Assembly (NCBI RefSeq): GCF_013283645.1
Contig: NZ_JABEKV010000002.1
Coordinates: 255,798 to 319,797, forward strand
Reading direction: 5' to 3'
DNA length: 64,000 nucleotides
DNA from: Sinorhizobium psoraleae
Lineage (GTDB): Bacteria; Pseudomonadota; Alphaproteobacteria; Rhizobiales; Rhizobiaceae
Positions 53,917-62,717 of this stretch are shown piece by piece (position 1 is the stretch's first letter; each line of letters opens with the position of its first letter). A model generated the notes under the pieces. The model was not told the DNA's origin. It was given only the letters and a program-made list of their open reading frames with translations, and searched no databases. The translations under genes were made by a program, and so were the position numbers.

Positions 53917-53951
53917 AGAACGGCCCGGAAGCTTTAGGTCCGGGCCGTTCT
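53917..53951. terminator. Bidirectional terminator between EamA and betaine permease genes
   Basis: AGAACGGCCCGG and its exact reverse complement (12 bases each) flank an 11-base loop. It lies 9 bases past the EamA stop and 4 bases beyond the opposing permease stop. Confidence 0.85.
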
Positions 53952-53954
53952 CTG

Positions 53955-54842
53955 TTAGCCGTGAACGATCTCGCGATGTCTCTGCAGGCGATGACCATAG
54001 GCCTGGCTGACGCGATCGAAGATGATTGCGATGCCGACAATGGCGAGGCCATTGAAGATGCCGAGCGTGAAATACTGGTTTGCGATCGCCTTCAATACCG
54101 GCTGGCCCAGCCCTTGAACGCCGATCATCGAGGCAATCACGACCATGGCGAGCGCCATCATGATCGTCTGGTTGATGCCGGCCATGATCGTGGGCAGGGC
54201 AAGCGGCATCTGCACGTTCTTCAGCTTCTGCCAGCTCGACGAACCAAAGGCATCCGCCGCCTCGAGCACATCCTTGTCGACAAGCCTAATACCGAGATTG
54301 GTGAGGCGGATCATCGGCGGGATGGCGTAAATGACCACGGCGATCAGGCCAGGAACCTTGCCGATGCCGAGCAGCATGACGACCGGGATGAGATAGACGA
54401 AGCTTGGCATCGTCTGCATGACGTCAAGCACCGGATTGACGATGTTCTGAAAGCGATCCGAGCGCGACATTATGATGCCGATCGGTATGCCGACCGCAAT
54501 CGACAGAACGGTACAGACGAAGATCATCGAGATCGTCTTCATCGTGTCGTCCCACATGTCGAAATAGCCGATGAGGAGAAGCGTACCCATGCATCCGGCA
54601 ACGATCTTCCAGTTGCGGCTGGCGAACCAGGCGATGACGGCGATCAGGATCAGAATGATCGGCCACGGCGTCCGCGTCATGAACCGCTCGGAGTGGATCA
54701 GAAAGAACTGCAGCGGTTCGAAGAAAGACTCGATGCCGTCGCCATAGGCGCGTGTGAATGCCCGGAAACCCTCGTCGATCACTTTCTTCAGCTCTCGAAG
54801 CCGGTCATCGTCCATATGCGGAAATTTGGTCAGCCATTCCAT
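53955..54842 (-). CDS. Glycine betaine/choline-type ABC transporter permease (ProW-like)
   Basis: This 295-residue protein has 6-7 hydrophobic segments and the permease EAA-type loop (DKDVLEAADAFGSSSWQKLKNVQMPLALPTIMAGINQTIMMALAMVVIASMIG). It has an N-terminal extension (MEWLTKFPHMDDDRLRELKKVIDEGFRAF) typical of betaine permeases. It lies downstream of the binding protein gene on the same strand, with a strong hairpin between. No ATPase gene follows: a terminator and a gene for a different transporter come next. Confidence 0.88.
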   Translation of the reverse strand: MEWLTKFPHMDDDRLRELKKVIDEGFRAFTRAYGDGIESFFEPLQFFLIHSERFMTRTPWPIILILIAVIAWFASRNWKIVAGCMGTLLLIGYFDMWDDTMKTISMIFVCTVLSIAVGIPIGIIMSRSDRFQNIVNPVLDVMQTMPSFVYLIPVVMLLGIGKVPGLIAVVIYAIPPMIRLTNLGIRLVDKDVLEAADAFGSSSWQKLKNVQMPLALPTIMAGINQTIMMALAMVVIASMIGVQGLGQPVLKAIANQYFTLGIFNGLAIVGIAIIFDRVSQAYGHRLQRHREIVHG

Positions 54843-54997
54843 GTCTTCATTCCCCTTCGCACTCTTCCAGGCGGCTCATCTTTCCTTTTTTTCACCGCCG
54901 ACCCACAAACGCTCGATGCGCCGTGTAACCAATGGAGCTGCGCAATCTTATTCTCAAACCGACATGCGGTGAACGAAATCGTGCGCTTCTGAAACGA

Positions 54998-55024
54998 GAA
55001 CGGCGCGCTTTGCGCGCGCCGTTC
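54998..55024 (-). terminator. Hairpin between binding protein and permease genes
   Basis: On the minus strand GAACGGCGCGC pairs with GCGCGCCGTTC around five bases, followed by TCGTTTC. It is 16 bases past the binding protein stop and may raise the binding protein to permease ratio, a usual need in ABC importers. Confidence 0.6.
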
Positions 55025-55039
55025 GTTGGAAAGAGTCGA

Positions 55040-56038
55040 TCAGAGAGCAGCCTTGACCTTCTCCGCAACCTCCGGAGATACCCACTTGGTCCAGAGGTCT
55101 TCGTTTTCCTCCAGGAAGTGCTTCGCACCTTCTTCACCGCTCGCCTGATTGTCGGTCATCCAGGCCATCAGCTTGTTGACCGTGTCGTTCGTCCAGGCAC
55201 GGGTGTTAAGATACTCCATTGCCGGGCCGGCACGATCGGCAAAGGTCTTGGTCACCAGCGTCTGAACCTTGTCCTTCGGCCAGTCGTTCTTCTTCGGATC
55301 CGGGCAATCGGCGACAGTGTTGCAGCGCTTCCATTCGGCCATATCGCCCGGCACGCCGTGTTCGAGCTTGACCATCTCGTACTTGCCGAGCAGCGCCGTC
55401 GGAGCCCAGTAGTAACCGACCCAGCCCTGCTTGCGCTCATATGCTTTCGCGATCGAGCCGTCGAGGCCGGCGGCTGAACCGGTGTCGACCAGCGTGAAGC
55501 CCGCTGCCTCGGCGCCGTAGGCCTTGTAGAGCTGAGTCGTCACGACCGTACCGCCCCAACCCTGCGGACCGTTGAAGATTGCACCCTTGCTCGGATCCTC
55601 CGGATCCGGGAAGAGTTCCTTGTGCTTCAGCACGTCGTCGATCGTCTTGATGTCCGGATTGGCATCGACAATATATTTCGGTACCCACCAGCCCTGCACT
55701 GCGCCATCCGAAAGCGCAACAGCAGCACCGACGAGCTTGCCTTCCTGGAGGCCGCGGTTCACCACATCCGGCAGCAGGTCGACCCAGCCTTCCGGTGCAA
55801 TGTCCGGCTCGCCCTTCTCGATCATCGAGGTGATCGTCGGCACCGTATCACCGACGACCAGTTCCGCGTCGCAGCCATAGCCTTCCGTCAGGATGAACTT
55901 GTCCACGCTCGCCAGCACTTCGGCGCTCTGCCAGTTCATGTTGGCGATCGTCACGTCGCCGCATTCTGCCGCCGACGCCGCGCTACCCAGACCGAGAAGG
56001 CCGGCAGCCAGACATGTCGTTGCAAGGAATTTTTTCAT
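55040..56038 (-). CDS. Glycine betaine/choline-type ABC transporter substrate-binding protein
   Basis: This 332-residue protein has a signal peptide (MKKFLATTCLAAGLLGLGSAASA) and the OpuAC/ProX-type fold: TIANMNWQSAEVLASVDKFILTEGYGCDAELV, then IAPEGWVDLLPD and GWWVPKYIVDANPDIKTIDDVL. Several Trp residues that would box a quaternary ammonium are present. ATG 56038 is used; the longer frame to 56170 is not credible. The substrate may be glycine betaine, proline betaine or choline. Confidence 0.88.
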   Translation of the reverse strand: MKKFLATTCLAAGLLGLGSAASAAECGDVTIANMNWQSAEVLASVDKFILTEGYGCDAELVVGDTVPTITSMIEKGEPDIAPEGWVDLLPDVVNRGLQEGKLVGAAVALSDGAVQGWWVPKYIVDANPDIKTIDDVLKHKELFPDPEDPSKGAIFNGPQGWGGTVVTTQLYKAYGAEAAGFTLVDTGSAAGLDGSIAKAYERKQGWVGYYWAPTALLGKYEMVKLEHGVPGDMAEWKRCNTVADCPDPKKNDWPKDKVQTLVTKTFADRAGPAMEYLNTRAWTNDTVNKLMAWMTDNQASGEEGAKHFLEENEDLWTKWVSPEVAEKVKAAL

Positions 56039-56482
56039 TTTCAGTTCCCTCTGTTTGGCGGTGTACCCATGGCGAACTGTCAGCCTCACCGCAACGGCCG
56101 GCAGCGAACGGAACAAGGCCCCTGCCCCAATCCGAGAGGAATGGAAGCAACAGCTTACGACGGCCGTCAATGCCTATTCGGATCGACGCCCCCATCATTG
56201 CTACTCAGTCTTTCCGGCAAACACTTTTCCATTTGCGTCAGCCAGTGCGCTGACTCACTTCCCGGAGACACAAAAAATTGATGGGTTTGGAGGCCCGGCA
56301 ACCGTGCCGCCTTTATCAAAAGGCAAGGATCAACCGCGGAGGCGACGTCGGCCTGGACGTCCCAGCGCCAGGCCATCTGAACCGGCAAATGCCGGCGCCT
56401 ATCGGCCGGCATGACCTCACATGTCGAAAGACCGGCTGCCGCTCTTTCCCGACGCGATTTCGGGCGGCTCGCCTCTCGAACA
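56039..56482. other. Gene-free stretch between the betaine binding protein and etf-QO genes
   Basis: No coding frame with a ribosome site. Likely holds the promoter of the binding protein gene and the etf-QO 3' end, with a small hairpin (CCGGC-AAAT-GCCGG) at 56382-56395. Confidence 0.5.
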
Positions 56483-58147
56483 TTACATGTTCGGATAGAC
56501 CGGGCCTTCGCCGCCTTGCGGCGGCACCCAGTTGATGTTCTGGTTCGGGTCCTTGATGTCGCAGGTCTTGCAGTGCACGCAGTTCTGGGCGTTGATGACG
56601 AAGGTCGGCTGGCCGTCCTTCTCCACCCATTCGTAGACGGCGGCCGGACAGTAGCGGCTCGACGGACCGGCATAGACGTCGTATTCCGAGCGCTTCTGCA
56701 GTTCGGGGTCCTTGACCTGAAGATGGATCGGCTGGTCTTCCTCGTGATTGGTGTTCGACAGGAACACCGAGGACAGCCGGTCGAAGGTCAAGACGCCGTC
56801 CGGCTTCGGATAATCGATCTTCTGGTGCCGGGCCGCCGGTTCGAGCGATTGCGCATCGCTCTTGCCGTGCTTCAGCGTGCCGAAGAAGGAAAAGCCGAGG
56901 AGCTGGTTGGTCCACATGTCGAGGCCGCCGAGCGCGACGCCGATGGCGGTGCCGAACTTCGACCACAGCGGCTTGACGTTCCTGACCCGCTTCAGGTCCT
57001 GGCCGATGGCGCTGTCGCGCCAGCCGCGCTCGATCTCGATCGGCTCGTCATTGGCGCGGCCATCAGCGATCGCTGTAGCGAGCTTTTCCGCCGCCAGCAT
57101 GCCCGACAGCACCGCATTGTGGCTGCCCTTGATGCGCGGCACGTTGACGAAGCCGGCCGAGCAGCCGATCAGCGCGCCGCCGGGGAAGGACAGTTTTGGC
57201 ACCGACTGCCAGCCGCCCTCGGTGATGGCGCGGGCGCCGTAGGAAAGGCGCTTCGCCCCTTCGAACGTGCCGCGGATCACCGGGTGGGTCTTGAAGCGCT
57301 GGAACTCCTCGAACGGATGCAGATAGGGGTTCTTGTAATTGAGGTGGACGACGAAGCCGACCGCGACGAGGTTGTCCTCGAGGTGATAGAGGAAGGAGCC
57401 GCCACCGGTCTTCATGTCGAGCGGCCAGCCAAAGGAATGCTGCACCAGGCCGGGTTTATGGTTTTCCGGCTTGACCTCCCAGAGCTCTTTCAGCCCGATG
57501 CCGAATTTCGGCACGTCGCGGCCCTCACCGAGCCTGTATTTGGCGATCAGCTGCTTGGCCAGCGAGCCGCGCACGCCCTCGCCGATCAGCGTGTATTTGC
57601 CGAGCAGCGCCATGCCGCGGGCAAAGTTCGGCCCCGGCTCGCCAGAGCGTTCGATACCCATGTCGCCGGTGGCGACGCCGATCACCGCGCCCTCGTCGTT
57701 GTAGAGCACCTCGGTTGCGGCAAAGCCCGGATAGATCTCGACGCCAAGCGCCTCGGCATGCGTCGCCAGCCAGCGACAGACATTGCCGAGCGAGACGACA
57801 TAGTTGCCGTGATTGTTCATCAGCGGCGGCATCAGGAAGTTCGGCAGGCGGACCGAGCCGGCGGGACCCAGGAACAGGAAATGGTCGTCGGTGACTTCGG
57901 TCTTGAACGGATGGTCGGGCTCGTCGCGCCAGCCGGGCAGCAGCCGGTCGATGCCGATCGGATCGACGACGGCGCCGGAGAGGATATGGGCGCCGACCTC
58001 AGCACCCTTTTCCAGCACCACGACCGACAGCTCCGGATTGACCTGCTTCAGCCGGATCGCCGCCGCAAGCCCGGCCGGACCGGCGCCGACGATCACCACG
58101 TCGAATTCCATGCTCTCGCGTTCCGGCAGTTCCTGTCGCTCGGTCAT
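56483..58147 (-). CDS. Electron transfer flavoprotein-ubiquinone oxidoreductase
   Basis: This 554-residue membrane-attached flavoprotein passes electrons from ETF to ubiquinone in fatty acid and amino acid breakdown. It has the FAD motif DVVIVGAGPAGLAAAIRLKQ, the second FAD block HILSGAVVDPIGI, and the C-terminal [4Fe-4S] domain with YCPAAVYE and NCVHCKTCDIKDPNQNINW. A TGGAGAGCATAAG stretch leads into ATG 58147. A LiuR-like dyad lies upstream. No etfBA genes are nearby. Confidence 0.95.
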   Translation of the reverse strand: MTERQELPERESMEFDVVIVGAGPAGLAAAIRLKQVNPELSVVVLEKGAEVGAHILSGAVVDPIGIDRLLPGWRDEPDHPFKTEVTDDHFLFLGPAGSVRLPNFLMPPLMNNHGNYVVSLGNVCRWLATHAEALGVEIYPGFAATEVLYNDEGAVIGVATGDMGIERSGEPGPNFARGMALLGKYTLIGEGVRGSLAKQLIAKYRLGEGRDVPKFGIGLKELWEVKPENHKPGLVQHSFGWPLDMKTGGGSFLYHLEDNLVAVGFVVHLNYKNPYLHPFEEFQRFKTHPVIRGTFEGAKRLSYGARAITEGGWQSVPKLSFPGGALIGCSAGFVNVPRIKGSHNAVLSGMLAAEKLATAIADGRANDEPIEIERGWRDSAIGQDLKRVRNVKPLWSKFGTAIGVALGGLDMWTNQLLGFSFFGTLKHGKSDAQSLEPAARHQKIDYPKPDGVLTFDRLSSVFLSNTNHEEDQPIHLQVKDPELQKRSEYDVYAGPSSRYCPAAVYEWVEKDGQPTFVINAQNCVHCKTCDIKDPNQNINWVPPQGGEGPVYPNM

Positions 58148-58311
58148 TCTTATGCTCTCCAGTCTCGCCGGTCTTGCGCCGGTTCTCTGTTCCCAGCCAA
58201 ATCATCCCGTCATGGCAAATGCGGCCAGGATTGTCGAGCCGAGATGCGACAGACTATCTCCGCATTTGCGCATAACTTCATGAGTTTACCACACGTGCTC
58301 TATATTACTTG

Positions 58312-58325
58312 TACGTAAACGTAAA
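58312..58325. promoter_or_regulatory. LiuR-like operator upstream of etf-QO
   Basis: TACGTAAACGTAAA on the plus strand (TTTACGTTTACGTA on the minus) resembles the MerR-type LiuR site known to control branched-chain amino acid and ETF genes in proteobacteria. It lies 165 bases upstream of the etf-QO start. The link to LiuR is an inference from motif and target. Confidence 0.5.
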
Positions 58326-58408
58326 TATGGCGTGCGATTCCGGTGGTCGATGCGGCTTGCTTTTATGGTCTCCGCATGCGAGGAGGCCCGCCCTCCCCTG
58401 AGAGTGAC

Positions 58409-58452
58409 GCAATTCCGGACGGATAACCGTTACCGCCCTCTTCCTGGAATTG
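58409..58452 (+). repeat. 44-bp palindromic element, copy 2
   Basis: GCAATTCC at one end, GGAATTG at the other, core GGACGGATAACCGTTACCGCC. It ends 20 bases before the Hsp70-like ATG, the same position and orientation as copy 1 relative to its gene. Confidence 0.75.
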
Positions 58453-58472
58453 GTTTAGATACGGAGAACGTC

Positions 58473-59765
58473 ATGGCATCGGCCCTCGGCCTAGATTTCG
58501 GCACGACCAATTCGGTGCTAGCACTGTCACAGGACGCCTCGACACGCTCCGTCGTCGTCGACAGTCCGGCGGGCAAATCCGACACCACGCGAACCGCACT
58601 TTCGTTCCTCAAAGGCGCAGACCGCGGACGGTTACAGATCGAAGCGGGACAGGCGGCAATCCGCGAGTTCATCGACAACCCCGGCGAATGCCGCTTCCTC
58701 CAGTCGATAAAGACGTTCGCAGCGAGTTCGCTCTTCCAAGGGACGATGGTCTTCGCCAAACGGCACGACTTCGAAGACCTCATGTATGCGTTCCTCGCGC
58801 GGTTGAGGGATTATGCGGGCAGCGACTGGAGCAGCGAGCTGAAGCGCATCGTCGTCGGGCGCCCGGTGCAGTTTGCCGGCGCCAACCCCGACGAAAAACT
58901 GGCGCTCCAGCGTTACAATCGTGCCCTCGCCCGCTTCGACTTTCCGGAAATCCACTACGTCTACGAACCGGTCGCGGCTGCCTTCTATTTTGCGCGAACC
59001 CTCGACAGGGATGCGACCGTGCTGGTAGCCGATTTCGGCGGCGGGACGACCGACTACTCGATCATCCGCTTCGAGAGCGAGGGCGGGCGACTGACTGCGA
59101 CGCCGGTCGGGCATGGCGGTGTGGGCATCGCCGGCGATCATTTCGACTTCCGCATCATCGACAATATCGTCTCGCCGCTCATCGGAAAGGGGAGTCTGTT
59201 CAAGAGCTTCGACAAGCTGCTTGAAGTGCCGTCGAGCTACTATGCCAATTTCGGCCGCTGGAACCAGTTGTCGATCTTCAAGACGCTGAAGGACTTTTCC
59301 GGACTGAAGAAGCTTGTCCGGGCGAGCCTTGAGCCGGAAAAGCTTGAAGCATTTGTGGACCTGATCGAACATGATGAGGGTTATCCGCTCTATCAGGCGG
59401 TTTCTGCCACCAAAATGCGGCTGTCGCAGGAGGAGGAAACAGAGTTCTTCTTTGCACCGCTCGGCGATCGGGCGCGCAGGACGGTTCGGCGCACAGACTT
59501 CGAGACCTGGATCGCACCCGATCTTTCCCGCATCGAACAGGCGCTCGATGAGGTGCTTCAAAAAACGGAGACGGCGCCAGCAACGATCGACAAGGTATTC
59601 CTCACCGGCGGCACGTCCTTCGTACCGGCGGTAAGACGGATATTCGACAACCGTTTCGACCGGTCAAAGATCGAAAGCGGCGGCGAACTCCTGTCTATCG
59701 CGCACGGCCTTGCATTGATCGGCGAACGGCAGGACATCGAGACCTGGACGGCAGAAGCCGCCTGA
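58473..59765 (+). CDS. Hsp70-family (YegD-like) protein
   Basis: This 430-residue protein is the ATPase half of Hsp70 with MASALGLDFGTTNSVLAL, VLVADFGGGTTDYSII, GGVGIAGDHFDFRI and VFLTGGTSFVPAVRRIFD. It lacks the substrate-binding and lid domains of DnaK, so it resembles YegD, whose role is unclear. ATG 58473 has an ACGGAGAA site. It is followed at 40 bases by a uracil-DNA glycosylase gene, and a palindromic element lies in its leader. Confidence 0.9.
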   Translation: MASALGLDFGTTNSVLALSQDASTRSVVVDSPAGKSDTTRTALSFLKGADRGRLQIEAGQAAIREFIDNPGECRFLQSIKTFAASSLFQGTMVFAKRHDFEDLMYAFLARLRDYAGSDWSSELKRIVVGRPVQFAGANPDEKLALQRYNRALARFDFPEIHYVYEPVAAAFYFARTLDRDATVLVADFGGGTTDYSIIRFESEGGRLTATPVGHGGVGIAGDHFDFRIIDNIVSPLIGKGSLFKSFDKLLEVPSSYYANFGRWNQLSIFKTLKDFSGLKKLVRASLEPEKLEAFVDLIEHDEGYPLYQAVSATKMRLSQEEETEFFFAPLGDRARRTVRRTDFETWIAPDLSRIEQALDEVLQKTETAPATIDKVFLTGGTSFVPAVRRIFDNRFDRSKIESGGELLSIAHGLALIGERQDIETWTAEAA

Positions 59766-59805
59766 TGCCGCTGGACCGCTTCCGCCGATCTGCTACATTC
59801 GCGCC

Positions 59806-60687
59806 ATGATCCCGGCCAACGACCTTTCCCCTGCAGAGCTTGCCGCCCTTCTCGCCTTCCATGCGGACGCGGGCGTCGAATGGCTGCTGGAAGACGAAGC
59901 CGTCGACCGGTTAGCGGAATTCGAGACGATGAAGGCGAGGCGCGCGGAAGCACGCGGCGCACCTCAACGCCCGGCGGGCACCGGGCAAAGTCTAGCTGCA
60001 GGATCGCAGCCAGCGGCATCCACTCAGTCCCGCAATGCCGTTCCGGCCGCGCCGGCAGCCTCCCCTCCGGCTGTCGCAGTCCCCGACGAGCAGGCCGTCA
60101 AGGAGGCCAGGTTCGCCGCGGAAACCGCACGCTCGCTGCCCGAACTGCGGACGGCCATGGAGTCCTTCAATTACTGCAACCTGAAGAACAGCGCCCGCAA
60201 TCTCGTCTTCGCCGAGGGCAACCCCGCTTCCGGCATCATGATTGTCGGACCGATGCCCTATCCGGACGACGATCGCGATGGCCAGCCATTCGCCGGCAAG
60301 CTCGGCGAAATGCTCGAGCGCATGCTTTCCGGGATCGGTCTCGCGAAGCAAGATGTGCTGCTGACAAATGTCGTGCCATGGCGGCCGCCCGGAAATCGCG
60401 TGCCTACCGCGCGGGAGGCAGATATCTGCCGCCCCTTCATCGAGCGGCAGATTGCGCTCGCGGAACCCAGGCAGTTGTTGCTTCTCGGAAACTTCACCGC
60501 TCGCTTCTTCTTCGGCGGCGGCGATACGATCCATCAGTTGCGGGGGGAATGGCGCGAAGTTTCCGCTGGTGGTCACCGCGTCGCGACGCTGGCCACGCTG
60601 CACCCCCAGGATCTCGTGACGGCACCAGTCAACAAGCGGCTTGCCTGGCAGGATCTGCTGGCCTTCAGGGCCAGATTTAGCGGCTAA
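59806..60687 (+). CDS. Family-4-like uracil-DNA glycosylase with altered motif
   Basis: This 293-residue protein has an Ala/Pro-rich N-terminus (1-110), then the UDG superfamily core. Family segments are NYCNLKNSARNLVFAEGNP (Cys124), NVVPWRPPGNRVPT, DICRPFIERQ (Cys208) and TLHPQDLVTAPVNKRLAWQDL (His266). The first active-site motif, usually GEAPG, is GPMPY here (148-152), losing the Glu and Gly, and only part of the four-cysteine iron-sulfur pattern is seen. It may be a divergent or non-catalytic relative, or act on another lesion. It is collinear with the Hsp70-like gene. Confidence 0.83.
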   Translation: MIPANDLSPAELAALLAFHADAGVEWLLEDEAVDRLAEFETMKARRAEARGAPQRPAGTGQSLAAGSQPAASTQSRNAVPAAPAASPPAVAVPDEQAVKEARFAAETARSLPELRTAMESFNYCNLKNSARNLVFAEGNPASGIMIVGPMPYPDDDRDGQPFAGKLGEMLERMLSGIGLAKQDVLLTNVVPWRPPGNRVPTAREADICRPFIERQIALAEPRQLLLLGNFTARFFFGGGDTIHQLRGEWREVSAGGHRVATLATLHPQDLVTAPVNKRLAWQDLLAFRARFSG

Positions 60688-60829
60688 GCACGCTCAGCGC
60701 TCAACTCATGAACAGATCGTGAAAAAAGCCATGCGAATTGCGCATGCCAGCGCCGCATTTTAATGCATTGCAAAATCAATGCTGCATCGCAATATGAGCG
60801 AACGGGAGGAATGGAAAAGGAAATGAACC

Positions 60830-61006
60830 ATGACTGCCTGCTTTCGTCCGATCCACAGCAGCTTTGAGACGCTCCGCCATGCCGGCGCTGCGCTGCGGAC
60901 GCCGTTCAATAATTTCGGCACGGCAGCCAACGAGCAGATGACCGCAATCGGCCTTTCCCGGACCACGCGTCCGGCACAGTTCTACGCCGAATTCATTCAG
61001 CGCTGA
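60830..61006 (+). CDS. Small 58-residue protein of unknown function
   Basis: MTACFRPIHSSFETLRHAG continues AALRTPFNNFGTAANEQMTA and ends TRPAQFYAEFIQR. No signal peptide or membrane segment is seen. A strong AAAGGAAATGAACC leader precedes ATG 60830. It is followed 59 bases later by another small gene, which suggests an operon of small proteins. No family is recognised. Confidence 0.5.
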   Translation: MTACFRPIHSSFETLRHAGAALRTPFNNFGTAANEQMTAIGLSRTTRPAQFYAEFIQR

Positions 61007-61065
61007 CGCCGAGCGGAGCACACAGCTCCGCATCGCTCGTTCCAGACCGCAGATAGGAAGAGAAT

Positions 61066-61221
61066 ATGTCCAAGCCGCTCGATAGTATTCGGGGCCTGCT
61101 CGACACGATCTCCGACATCGGCACAGCTGTGCGCGCCTCGCGCGAATATAGCCGCCTGAGCACGATCAAAGATCCACGGCGTGCTCACAGGGTCGCCGTC
61201 AGCCCGCTGCTGCCGAACTAA
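61066..61221 (+). CDS. Small 51-residue protein of unknown function
   Basis: MSKPLDSIRGLLDTISDIG continues TAVRASREYSRLSTIKDPRR and ends VAVSPLLPN. An amphipathic helix is likely at the start and a basic stretch in the middle. AGGAAG lies ahead of ATG 61066. The gene follows the 58-residue gene on the same strand. No family is recognised. Confidence 0.5.
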   Translation: MSKPLDSIRGLLDTISDIGTAVRASREYSRLSTIKDPRRAHRVAVSPLLPN

Positions 61222-61406
61222 TCCGGCTTCCTGCGCCTTTTCGCCAAAGACTGTCGCAATCGACAGCGTCCAGAAATTTCGATAGAGCCACTCTCATTCC
61301 GATCCGTGGAGTGAGCTGACGAGGACTCGATCGACTCTCCTTCCCCGTATCCCGGACGAGTCTCCGCCAAGGCTGAAGACGACACCGGCAACGTCCAGGA
61401 GCGCCG

Positions 61407-62699
61407 ATGCTGGCCAGTCTCTCTTCCGTTTTCAGCCTTATGCTGTCCACCTTGCTGATGATGGTGGCCTTCGGGCTGCAAAGCTATGTCATTCCCGTGC
61501 GCTCCGTGGCAGAAAGCTGGTCCACGCTGACGGTGTCGATCTTTGCCACCGGCTATACGCTCGGCTTCACGCTCTCCTGCATCGTCACACCGAAATTCGT
61601 GCTGCGCGTCGGACATGTCCGCGTCTTTACCGCGCTGATCACCCTGCTCTCGATTGCCATCCTGATGTGCGGGCTCTTTGTCGACTGGCGCGCCTGGATC
61701 TTCTTCCGGGCGATCTCCGGCTTTGCCATTTCCGGAAGCTATCTAGTCATCGAGAGTTGGCTCAACGAGCGTGTGACGAACGACAATCGCGGCCTTCTCT
61801 TCTCGCTCTACCTCATCACGACCATGGTCGGCACCATCGGCGGCCAATATCTGGTGCCCCTCGGCGACCCAACCAACACCTCGCTGTTCATTCTCTGCGG
61901 CGTGCTGTTTTCGCTGGCGCTGCTGCCGACGGCGCTTTCCTCCTCGCCCATGCCGGCGCCGCCGGCGCAAGCGAAATTCGACATTCCAGGTCTATTCCGC
62001 CGCTCGCCGGTCGCCGTCGTCGGCGGCATTCTCGCCGGTGCGCTTTCCGGTGCCTGGCTCAATCTTGGCGGCGTTTTCACCCAGAGGATCGGGCTTTCTA
62101 CGGCTGAGGGCGCGACCCTCCTTGCATCGCTGCTCGCCGGAAGCGCGATCATGCAAATACCGATCGGCCGCGCTTCGGACCGAATGGACCGCCGCATCGT
62201 CATGGTCGCCTGCGGCATTGTCGGCGTCATCTCCTGCCTTGCCATGTCGGCTTCGATCGGCAGCAGCCCGGCGATGCTCTATCTCATGGCCGCCTGCATC
62301 GGCAGCGTGCTCTTCCCGATCTATGCGCTCAATGTCGCGCATGCCAACGACCTCGCCCGCCCGAACGAATATGTCGAGATCTCGTCGGGCCTGATGATCA
62401 CCTACGGGATCGGCACCATCGTGGGGCCGTTAATGGTCGGCCCCGTGATGGACCGCTTCGGTCCTGCGGCGTTGTTCATCGTCCTTGCCGTCTACTTCGC
62501 GCTCTACGGTGGCTACGCCGCCTGGCGCATTCTGAGGCGCGAGCAGCACCAAGGGCTCGTCGCCAAGACCGATTTCCAGGCGACCACCGTTATGCCGACG
62601 CCGGGTCCCGATGTGACGAGCCCGATCGCCCAACAGGCAGATGCCGATGCGCTCATCAGCGACGACACCGTTCCCCTGTGGGAGCGGTCCTCGGAATAA
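61407..62699 (+). CDS. MFS transporter (YcaD-like)
   Basis: This 430-residue major facilitator has 12 hydrophobic segments. Marks include FATGYTLGFTLSCIVTPKFVLRVGHVRVF, FFRAISGFAISGSYLVIESWLNERVT and QIPIGRASDRMDRRIVMVACG. The C-terminal tail (about 50 residues) is hydrophilic. It resembles the YcaD group, of unknown substrate. CCAGGAGC precedes ATG 61407. It is convergent with the EamA gene, 18 bases apart. Confidence 0.87.
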   Translation: MLASLSSVFSLMLSTLLMMVAFGLQSYVIPVRSVAESWSTLTVSIFATGYTLGFTLSCIVTPKFVLRVGHVRVFTALITLLSIAILMCGLFVDWRAWIFFRAISGFAISGSYLVIESWLNERVTNDNRGLLFSLYLITTMVGTIGGQYLVPLGDPTNTSLFILCGVLFSLALLPTALSSSPMPAPPAQAKFDIPGLFRRSPVAVVGGILAGALSGAWLNLGGVFTQRIGLSTAEGATLLASLLAGSAIMQIPIGRASDRMDRRIVMVACGIVGVISCLAMSASIGSSPAMLYLMAACIGSVLFPIYALNVAHANDLARPNEYVEISSGLMITYGIGTIVGPLMVGPVMDRFGPAALFIVLAVYFALYGGYAAWRILRREQHQGLVAKTDFQATTVMPTPGPDVTSPIAQQADADALISDDTVPLWERSSE

Positions 62700-62717
62700 G
62701 GGCTTGGCGAGCAATCG

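Larger units (their letters stand above)
58148..58472. other. Divergent promoter region of etf-QO and the Hsp70-like gene
   Basis: Holds a LiuR-like dyad at 58312-58325 and a 44-bp palindromic element at 58409-58452. No coding gene seen. Confidence 0.55.

Noticed and set aside
56411..58318. 635-codon frame antisense to etf-QO
   Set aside because: Antisense shadow; composition rich in Arg and His with no domain.
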